A DNA stretch of 7,195 bases from Phenylobacterium sp. Lineage in GTDB: Bacteria > Pseudomonadota > Alphaproteobacteria > Caulobacterales > Caulobacteraceae. Below are positions 1 to 4,954 of the stretch, one piece after another. The notes beneath the pieces were generated by a model that made no database searches, was not told the DNA's origin, and saw only the letters and a list, made by a program, of their open reading frames with translations. Each line of letters opens with the position of its first letter. Position 1 is the first letter of the stretch. The stretch is from contig JAQGIX010000136.1 in NCBI GenBank assembly GCA_028290925.1, forward strand, positions 1 to 7,195, in the 5' to 3' direction. Both the position numbers and the translations under genes were made by a program.

Positions 1-649
1 CAACCTCGATGCGCAGCTCGTCCAGCGCCTTCAGCTTGCGGCGCATGTCCTTGCGGGTGGCGTGGGAGAGCGTGGCGAAATAGCCGTCGAGGTCGGGGAA
101 ATCGATGGCCAGCTCCGCGCTCGGCATTCCCGGCGTCGGCTGGTAGCCGATGGTCCGCGTGGCCTGCGACCAGACCTCGCGGTCGCGCTCCGGCGCATCC
201 TTGATCGCCAGCAGCCAGGCGCCGGCCTGGGCCGCGGCGGCCTCGAAGGCGGTGAGCAGCGCGCGCAGCACCTCGGCGCGGCGCGCGGCGGGTAGGTGGG
301 CTGCGAAGCCCAGACCCACGTCCTCCGTGCAGGGCGAGCCCAGGCAGGCCATGCGCACCGTGAAGGCGCGGGGCGCGATCTTGCGGCTGGCCGCCACCAG
401 GCGCCGCCCCAGGTCGGTCAGGGTGGTGTCCAGCGAATAGTCGGTGAAGAAGCCGGGCGCGGCGGCGAGAACCTGCCCGCCCTGCTCCACGACCACATAG
501 CGCCAGTCGAAGCCCGCCAGCCCCGCCGCCTCGACCGCGGCCAGGTAATCGTAGCCCTCCAGCGCGCCCGGGAAACAGCCGTCCCAGGCCTGGGCTCCGA
601 TCTCGGTGATCGAGCGGACGACGCGGGTCCCGAGCGTGGCGTCAGGCAT
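1..649 (-). CDS. FemAB/BioF2-like GNAT acyltransferase (partial, C-terminus off the window)
   Basis: Only the first 216 residues are present; the frame stays open to base 1. I read the protein as a GNAT-fold acyltransferase of the FemAB/BioF2-like group (Acetyltransf_6 type), whose members transfer acyl or aminoacyl groups to amines in the cytoplasm or at the inner membrane face. Support is the overall style plus the basic stretch SHATRKDMRRKLKAL at residues 195-209, which resembles the 'LS...R..IRRK' segment opening the second GNAT half in these proteins. An N-terminal GNAT-like half covers about 10-180. The ATG lies inside the end of the upstream hydrolase gene (8-base overlap), with a GGAG Shine-Dalgarno at 657-660, 7 bases from the start. 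It is the last visible gene of the six-gene operon, so it may perform a late conjugation step. The catalytic second half is missing, so substrate and exact subfamily are open. A relation to proteins annotated 'peptidogalycan biosynthesis' (COG3146) is possible but not demonstrated. Confidence 0.72.
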   Translation of the reverse strand, partial: MPDATLGTRVVRSITEIGAQAWDGCFPGALEGYDYLAAVEAAGLAGFDWRYVVVEQGGQVLAAAPGFFTDYSLDTTLTDLGRRLVAASRKIAPRAFTVRMACLGSPCTEDVGLGFAAHLPAARRAEVLRALLTAFEAAAAQAGAWLLAIKDAPERDREVWSQATRTIGYQPTPGMPSAELAIDFPDLDGYFATLSHATRKDMRRKLKALDELRIEV

Positions 650-1508
650 CGGCCGGCTCCGCGACGCGCGGCTGCTCCGGCGCGGGGGCCGGCGGCGCGC
701 CGAAGAAATCGGCGGTGAGGTCGCCCACCAGGTCCCTTTGCCGGTCCACGTGGATCATGTGGTAGCAGTCGTCGAGCAGGTGAAGCTCCACCGGCCCGCC
801 CAAGATCTTTTTCAGACGCTGCGCATTGCGCGGGTGGCTCATGTCATCGTCGCGGGCGTGCAGGATCAGCGTCGGCTGGTGGATCAGCCGGCCCACCGAG
901 TCCAGGTGGTCGGCCAGCCAGTGCATCTCGGCCATGGCGCCCAGCGGCACCCGGTCCAGCGCGCCGGGGATCACGGCGCCCTGGGTCGCCGTCATGCCGT
1001 TGCGCAACCGCTCGTCCTTCAGGCCGAAGGGATAGGGTTCGACGAAGCTCATCTTGCGGATCAGCGGCAGGCCCGCGAACGGCTCGGCGTAGGGCACGAT
1101 CGCCGAGTACCACCGCCGCATGTTCCAGCCGTCGTAGCGGTAGGTCATGGAATAGACCGCCGCCCCGGCCACCGACGGATCCTCGGCCGCCAGCGCCAGG
1201 CCCAGCGCCCCGCCGACGCAGATGCCCGCCACATAGACCTCGTCGTGGTCCTGGCGCAGCGCCCGGTAGGCGTCGCGGACCGAGCCCAGCCAGTCCTGCC
1301 AGGTGGTCTTGAGCAGGTTCTCCTCGTCCACCCCGTGGCCGGCCAGCAGCGGGGCGGCGACCGACAGGCCACGCCGGTGCAGGCGCTTGGCCAGGAACTT
1401 CATCTCGCCCGGCGCCCCGGTCATGCCGTGGATCAGCAGCACGGCCTTGCCGGTGGCGCCTCGCAGCCGGAAGGTCAGGTCACGGGTCGGGACCTTGTAG
1501 TGGATCAT
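642..1508 (-). CDS. Alpha/beta hydrolase, Est30/carboxylesterase-like, with cysteine nucleophile
   Basis: A 288-residue cytoplasmic alpha/beta hydrolase with no signal peptide. Visible landmarks: the oxyanion-hole segment HGMTG (27-31), the nucleophile elbow G95-I-C97-V-G99-G, a probable catalytic Asp at 221 in HARDDDM, and the catalytic His at 250 in DDCYHMIH. The layout resembles the Est30/monoglyceride-lipase group (COG1647), which normally carries GxSxG. Here the nucleophile is cysteine, encoded by TGC at 1218-1220, as in dienelactone hydrolases. A Cys-Asp-His triad can still support hydrolysis or acyl transfer, so an ester, thioester or lactone substrate is possible; none can be assigned. 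A cap region (about 120-200) is rich in Trp and Tyr (WNMRRWYSAIVPY), suggesting a hydrophobic or aromatic binding pocket. The last 18 residues are Pro/Ala-rich and probably disordered. The start overlaps the transporter stop by 4 bases (ATGA), and the end overlaps the next gene by 8 bases, implying translational coupling within the operon. Confidence 0.9.
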   Translation of the reverse strand: MIHYKVPTRDLTFRLRGATGKAVLLIHGMTGAPGEMKFLAKRLHRRGLSVAAPLLAGHGVDEENLLKTTWQDWLGSVRDAYRALRQDHDEVYVAGICVGGALGLALAAEDPSVAGAAVYSMTYRYDGWNMRRWYSAIVPYAEPFAGLPLIRKMSFVEPYPFGLKDERLRNGMTATQGAVIPGALDRVPLGAMAEMHWLADHLDSVGRLIHQPTLILHARDDDMSHPRNAQRLKKILGGPVELHLLDDCYHMIHVDRQRDLVGDLTADFFGAPPAPAPEQPRVAEPADA

Positions 1509-1876
1509 GCGCCCGACACCCCCACCAGGAGCACGCCGGAGAAGATCAGGAACGCTCCCAGCGCCTGGCGGCTGGTCATCTTCTCCTTGAGCAGCAGCAG
1601 GCCGGCCAGCGGCACCGTCGCATAGGTCAGCGCCATCACCGGATAGGCCATGCTCAAGGGCGCGCGCTGCAGCACCAGCACCCAGGCGATGCTCTCGATC
1701 GCCCAGATGACCATCCCGATCCAGATCAGCGGCTGGCCGATCACCGCGCGCACGAAGCCGGGCGCCGCCTCGGCGCGGGCCGAGCCGAGCTTGAAGCTCA
1801 GCTGCTGCACCGTCTCCGCCAGGATGCAGAAGGCCAGCAGGCCGAGCGCGGCGGGGATGAGCCGGGCCTCGGTCAT
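1505..1876 (-). CDS. Small four-helix SMR/EamA-like membrane transporter
   Basis: A 123-residue inner-membrane protein with four predicted hydrophobic helices at about 6-25, 48-68, 76-96 and 103-121. That is the size and topology of the small multidrug resistance/half-EamA branch of the drug/metabolite transporter superfamily, which works as dimers. An acidic residue in helix 1 (E21, in CILAETVQQLSFKLG) sits where SMR proteins keep their essential coupling glutamate, followed by the FKLG segment typical of the group. The PLSMAYPVMAL segment (73-83) and LLLLKEKMTSRQALG (93-107, E98) match the helix 3 and helix 3-4 loop pattern of the family. A GAAGGG Shine-Dalgarno (1885-1890) precedes the ATG by 8 bases. 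Both ends overlap neighbours by 4 bases. In this operon it most plausibly exports or flips the pathway product, in the way ArnE/ArnF or SMR-type exporters serve neighbouring enzymes. Substrate and direction are inference. It does not look like a clear guanidinium exporter of the Gdx subtype. Confidence 0.85.
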   Translation of the reverse strand: MTEARLIPAALGLLAFCILAETVQQLSFKLGSARAEAAPGFVRAVIGQPLIWIGMVIWAIESIAWVLVLQRAPLSMAYPVMALTYATVPLAGLLLLKEKMTSRQALGAFLIFSGVLLVGVSGA

Positions 1877-2793
1877 GCCGGCAGCCCTTCGAACATCGCC
1901 AGCAGCCGCAGGTTGACCGCCTCGTTCACCCGGCAGGCGTCGGCCGGCGCGGGCTTCGTCCAGGGCTGGTCCAGCAAGGCCTCGCCGCGCTTCAGGAGGG
2001 TTGCGGCCGCCCCGCCGCCATAGACCGGCCGCGACCAGTCGCCCACCACATCGGCGCCGACGATCCGGCGCGCCTGGCCGACGCGCCGCACGGCCGCCAG
2101 CACGAAGTCCAGGCTGGCGCGCCCTTGGTCCCAGTTGGTGACCGCGTCCTCGGCCCGGAGCACGTCCTTGTCGATCGTCACATAGACGCAGGCGCTGGGG
2201 ATCGCGCTCTCCAGCCGGTCGAGGAAGGCGTCTTCGCCGAGCGCGGCGATGGTCGGCCAGCTGCGCCCCTCCAGCACCACCTCGTCGCCGCCGTCCGGCG
2301 CGGCCCAGGCGAACAGGTCCAGCCGGTCCTCGGTGATCAGCGCCAGGTCGCCCTCGTGGGCCTTGGCGCGGCCGATGTCGCGGCTGCAGACGCCGACGGT
2401 GATCACCCGGGCCACGCCCTCCAGGCGCGCGGCGCGGCCCACCCAGGAGCCGCAGTGGCGGCCCTCGGCGAAGCGCACCCAGTCGGGATGGTTGTCGAAG
2501 TGGATCAGGGTGACCGGCTCGCCGGCCGCCGCCACCGCGCGTTCCAGCAACAGCGGCGTCACATGGTGGAAATCGCCGGAGCCGGCGAACACCACCTCCG
2601 CCTCACCGCGGCTGGGCAGGCAGGCGCAGAGCCGGCGCTTCAGCTCGCCCAGCGTCGCGGTCCGGCTCCACAGGCGCAGCGCCGGGCCGAGGTCGCGCGC
2701 GGCCAGCACCCGGCCGCCGTGCTCGAGCACGCCCCGTTCGAGGGCGGGTTGCCGCTCGAAGGCGTCGTCCAACTGCAGGATGACCGGGCGCAT
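1873..2793 (-). CDS. Arginase/ureohydrolase-fold metallohydrolase of unassigned substrate
   Basis: A 306-residue cytoplasmic protein with the ordered motifs of the arginase/agmatinase superfamily: SGDFHH (72-77), DNHPD (100-104), H113 in GRHCGSW, and TIDKDVL (206-212). By motif alignment the binuclear Mn-binding set would be H76 (or H77), D100, H102, D104, D208 and D210, so all six ligands appear present and catalysis is plausible. The motifs deviate from textbook enzymes: GGDHS becomes SGDFHH, DAHxD becomes DNHPD, and the DP after DxD is missing. The guanidinium-contacting Glu of arginase and agmatinase (E277 in rat arginase) falls at G251/D252 in GADVVGDWSRP. Known relatives cleave guanidino or amidino groups (arginine, agmatine, guanidinobutyrate, formiminoglutamate); the substrate here is probably different. 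The C-terminus (RVNEAVNLRLLAMFEGLPA) ends in the 4-base overlap with the transporter gene. Four bases separate the start from the upstream aminotransferase, and I see no strong Shine-Dalgarno, suggesting re-initiation. Confidence 0.85.
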   Translation of the reverse strand: MRPVILQLDDAFERQPALERGVLEHGGRVLAARDLGPALRLWSRTATLGELKRRLCACLPSRGEAEVVFAGSGDFHHVTPLLLERAVAAAGEPVTLIHFDNHPDWVRFAEGRHCGSWVGRAARLEGVARVITVGVCSRDIGRAKAHEGDLALITEDRLDLFAWAAPDGGDEVVLEGRSWPTIAALGEDAFLDRLESAIPSACVYVTIDKDVLRAEDAVTNWDQGRASLDFVLAAVRRVGQARRIVGADVVGDWSRPVYGGGAAATLLKRGEALLDQPWTKPAPADACRVNEAVNLRLLAMFEGLPA

Positions 2794-2797
2794 GGGA

Positions 2798-4195
2798 TCA
2801 GCTGCCGGCGCAGCGCCTCAGGAGTTGGTCCAGCAGCTTCAGGCCGAGGTCGATCTCCTCGTGGGAGATGTGCAGCGACGGCGCCAGCGTGATGACGTTC
2901 TTGTGGTAGCCGCCGACGTCCAGGATCAGGCCGTGGCGCTTGCCGTCCACCTCCAGGTCGCCCTTCATGCCTTCCTCGGCCATCTGGTCGAGCAGCGCCT
3001 TGTTGGGCGTCCAGCCGTCGGCCTGGCAGATCTCGGCGCGCAGGGCCAGGCCCAGGCCGTCCACGTCGCCGATCTGCGGCCAGCGCTTCTGCAGGTCCTT
3101 CAGGCCCTCCAGGAAGTAGGCGCCCTTCTCGGCAACCGAGGTCTCGTAGTCACCCTCGGCCAGCATCTTCATGACCTCGAGGCCGACCGCCGTGCCCATC
3201 GGGTTGGAGTTGAAGGTCGAGTGCGTCGAGCCGGGCGGGAAGATCTGCGGATTGATCAGCGCTTCCTTGGCCCACAGGCCCGACAGCGGATTGAGGCCGT
3301 TGGTCAGCGCCTTGCCGAACACCAGCACGTCCGGCTCGACGCCGAAGTGCTCGATGGACCACAGCTTGCCGGTCCGGAAGAAGCCCATCTGGATCTCGTC
3401 GACCACCAGCAGGATGCCGTAGCGGTCCAGCACCTTCTTCAGCTCGATGAAGAAGTTCCTCGGTGGCACCACATAACCGCCGGTGCCCTGGATCGGCTCC
3501 ACATAGAAGGCGGCGAACTCGGCCTGGCCGGTCTTGGTGTCGAGGACGCCGTTGTATTCGGTCTCGAAAAGCCGGGCGAACCTCTGCACGCACTGGTCCC
3601 CGTACTCCTCCTTGCTCATGCCCTTGGGGCCGCGGAAGTGGTACGGGAACTCGATGAACTGGGCCCGCTCGCCGAAGTGCCCATAGCGGCGGCGATAGCG
3701 GTAGGACGAGGTGATCGCCGACGCGCCCAGCGTCCGGCCGTGGTAGCCGCCCTCGAAGGCGAACATCAGGCTTTTGCCGCCACAGGCGTTGCGCACGATC
3801 TTCAGGCTGTCCTCGACCGCCTGGGCGCCGCCCACGTTGAAGTGCACGCGGCCCTTGGCGCCGAACTTCCGCTCGGCGTCCTGGGCGATGATCGCGGCCA
3901 GCTCGACCTTCTCGCGGTGCAGGTACTGGGACGCCACCTGCGGCAGGGTCTCGAGCTGGCGGACCGCGACGGCGTTCAGGCGCGGGTTGCGGTAGCCGAA
4001 GTTGACCGCCGAGTACCACATCTGCAGGTCGAGGAAGTTGCGCCCCTCGGCGTCGTACATGAACGAGCCTTCGCAGCCGGTGAAGAACTTCGGCTCGGGC
4101 AGGTAGTGGACGGTGTCGCCATAGGAGCAGTACTCGGTCTCCAGCCGGCGCAGTTCGGCTTCGTCCAGCGGTTGGCTGAGCGGCGCGTCGTACAT
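2798..4195 (-). CDS. Class III PLP-dependent aminotransferase
   Basis: A full-length, 465-residue fold-type I aminotransferase of class III, the group that includes GABA, ornithine, diaminobutyrate and lysine 6-aminotransferases. These move an amino group, often a terminal one, between an amine or amino acid and a keto acid. Visible landmarks in order: the substrate-side segment MWYSAVNFGYRNP (59-71), a phosphate-binding loop NVGGAQAVEDS (120-130), FEGGYHGRT (147-154, with Y151 and H152 for ring stacking), E233 in VEPIQGTGG, the PLP-nitrogen Asp D266 in VVDEIQMGF, the Schiff-base lysine K295 in VFGKALTNGLNPLSG, and STHSTFNSNP (323-332) for phosphate contact from the second subunit. The usual SGTEAN is GGAQAVE here, nearer the GGALAVEN of lysine 6-aminotransferases, though the substrate cannot be fixed. 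The start has the best ribosome site of the operon, AAGGAG 8 bases upstream, merged with the stop codon of the phosphatase gene. Cytoplasmic, probably a dimer or tetramer. Confidence 0.95.
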   Translation of the reverse strand: MYDAPLSQPLDEAELRRLETEYCSYGDTVHYLPEPKFFTGCEGSFMYDAEGRNFLDLQMWYSAVNFGYRNPRLNAVAVRQLETLPQVASQYLHREKVELAAIIAQDAERKFGAKGRVHFNVGGAQAVEDSLKIVRNACGGKSLMFAFEGGYHGRTLGASAITSSYRYRRRYGHFGERAQFIEFPYHFRGPKGMSKEEYGDQCVQRFARLFETEYNGVLDTKTGQAEFAAFYVEPIQGTGGYVVPPRNFFIELKKVLDRYGILLVVDEIQMGFFRTGKLWSIEHFGVEPDVLVFGKALTNGLNPLSGLWAKEALINPQIFPPGSTHSTFNSNPMGTAVGLEVMKMLAEGDYETSVAEKGAYFLEGLKDLQKRWPQIGDVDGLGLALRAEICQADGWTPNKALLDQMAEEGMKGDLEVDGKRHGLILDVGGYHKNVITLAPSLHISHEEIDLGLKLLDQLLRRCAGS

Positions 4196-4203
4196 GGAAT
4201 GAA

Positions 4204-4209
4204 CTCCTT
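4204..4209 (-). promoter_or_regulatory. Strong ribosome binding site of the aminotransferase gene
   Basis: AAGGAG on the minus strand, 8 bases before the ATG at 4195. It is fused to the upstream stop codon (TAAGGAG), so ribosomes finishing the phosphatase sit on this site. It is the closest match to the consensus in the operon, so the aminotransferase may be translated more heavily than its neighbours. Confidence 0.75.
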
Positions 4210-4867
4210 AGAGCGCGGTCGCGCGACGGGCCTCGACGAGGGGCTTCAGGGTCGCGGTGATGTCGTGGAAGGACTCGAAGGCGTGGTGCGCTTCGCCGCG
4301 GCTGGCCGCGTAGTCGGCCAGCGCGTCCTTGGCGAACAGGACGTCGGCGCGGTGCGAGACGCAGAAGTCCGAGCGGCCGTCGCCGATGTAGACGACCATC
4401 TCCGCCGCCCCGGTGCGCGCCGCCGCGGCCTCGCACTTGCAGACCCCGGCGCCGGCCGCACAGCCTTCGCGGCTGTAGGGCTGGGCGAGCGCCCGCATGC
4501 CGGCCTCTCCCACCAGGTGGTTGGAGACGATCGGCAGCTCCCCCAGCCCGTGACGGGCGAGGATCCGGCGGATGAAATAGTCGACGCCGTCGGAGACGAT
4601 GGTCAGCGGGATGGCGTGGTCGATGCACCAGGCGGCGAAGGCCGGGAAGCCGGGATCGAGCTCGACGGCGTCGAGGACGGCGTCCAGCTCCGCGTCGGAG
4701 CCCTCGATCAGGGCGATCTGGCCGCGCATGCAGGCCGCGGCGTCGATGCGTCCGGCGATCCAGTCCGCCTCCAGCGCCTCCCACTGCGGGGCCGCGAGGC
4801 GGCTCAGGACGCGATCGGTCGTGTCAACGACTGAGATCGTCCCATCGAAATCACAGAATACCTGCAT
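4208..4867 (-). CDS. MtnX-like HAD-IB family phosphatase
   Basis: A 219-residue cytoplasmic HAD-superfamily phosphatase. The catalytic motif I DFDGT is at residues 6-10 (nucleophile D6, acid/base D8), motif II is S92 in IVSDG, the motif III lysine is K144 in CKC, and motif IV is GDGRSD (162-167, metal ligands D163 and D167). Residues of about 15-85 form the alpha-helical C1 cap of the SerB/MtnX group. The pair of cysteines around the lysine (C143, C145) is seen in MtnX-type proteins. MtnX itself dephosphorylates an enol phosphate in methionine salvage, but no other salvage gene is nearby, so I infer a different small phosphorylated substrate, perhaps one later or earlier handled by the aminotransferase. 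The ATG is supported by an in-frame TGA just upstream and by AAGG 8 bases before it. It is the first gene of the operon, directly downstream of the repeat-bearing intergenic region. Confidence 0.88.
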   Translation of the reverse strand: MQVFCDFDGTISVVDTTDRVLSRLAAPQWEALEADWIAGRIDAAACMRGQIALIEGSDAELDAVLDAVELDPGFPAFAAWCIDHAIPLTIVSDGVDYFIRRILARHGLGELPIVSNHLVGEAGMRALAQPYSREGCAAGAGVCKCEAAAARTGAAEMVVYIGDGRSDFCVSHRADVLFAKDALADYAASRGEAHHAFESFHDITATLKPLVEARRATAL

Positions 4868-4879
4868 CGCGTACGCCTT

Positions 4880-4895
4880 GCCCCCGCGAAGGGGC
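4880..4895 (-). other. Small GC-rich hairpin in the operon leader
   Basis: GCCCC and GGGGC flank a 6-base loop (TTCGCG), ending 12 bases before the phosphatase ATG and directly next to its AAGG ribosome site. There is no T-run after it on the minus strand, so it is not a standard intrinsic terminator. It could modulate access to the ribosome site or stabilise the 5' end, or be a by-product of high GC. Confidence 0.3.
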
Positions 4896-4904
4896 TTAGT
4901 GCCT

Positions 4905-4926
4905 CAACCTGATGCCAACCTGATGC
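4905..4926 (-). promoter_or_regulatory. Perfect 11-bp tandem repeat, candidate OmpR-family operator
   Basis: On the minus strand the unit GCATCAGGTTG occurs twice, head to tail, without a mismatch or spacer (4916-4926 and 4905-4915). OmpR/PhoB-family regulators bind as dimers to two direct half-sites spaced 11 bp centre to centre, one helical turn apart, as in the pho box; this matches that geometry. It lies between the two-component genes and the first enzyme gene, 38 bases before its ATG. A third GCATC (4936-4940) lies upstream but is offset by 14 bp and not extended. The neighbouring regulator is the natural candidate ligand; that link is inference. Confidence 0.6.
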
Positions 4927-4954
4927 GGCGTTCACGATGCCTTAAGCCTGGCCC

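Larger units (their letters stand above)
4868..4954 (-). promoter_or_regulatory. Intergenic promoter/leader region of the six-gene operon
   Basis: These 87 bases separate the kinase stop from the phosphatase start and form the only substantial non-coding gap inside the gene run. They hold, in transcription direction, a CTTAAG palindrome (4941-4946), the 11-bp tandem repeat (4905-4926), a weak promoter-like pair and a small GC hairpin (4880-4895). The pair is TTGGCA at 4912-4917, 5 of 6 bases of a -35 box, with a CTAAG-containing -10 candidate near 4894-4899 and a short spacer. The -10 is poor, as often seen at activator-dependent promoters. The start point is not determinable from sequence alone. 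Confidence 0.5.

Noticed and set aside
606..1625. A 339-codon open frame on the plus strand opposite the alpha/beta hydrolase
   Set aside because: Same pattern: an unstructured Arg/Gly/His-rich product, antisense to a gene with a convincing catalytic triad.
3150..4784. A 544-codon minus-strand frame overlapping the aminotransferase and phosphatase in another register
   Set aside because: Extremely Arg/Gly/Pro-rich, with no domain, and it conflicts with two well-supported genes.
2249..4834. An 861-codon open frame on the plus strand, antisense to the aminotransferase, phosphatase and part of the arginase-like gene
   Set aside because: It lies opposite genes with clear catalytic motifs, its product is low-complexity and rich in Arg, Gly, Ala and Val with no domain, and long antisense frames are common in GC-rich genomes.
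4804..4935. A 43-codon GTG-initiated leader frame spanning the 11-bp repeat and running into the phosphatase gene in another register
   Set aside because: It has no clear ribosome site, no hydrophobic or regulatory-codon pattern, and its composition looks random.
4936..4940. A third GCATC upstream of the tandem repeat as an extra regulator half-site
   Set aside because: It is offset by 14 rather than 11 bp, and only about half of the 11 positions match the repeat unit.
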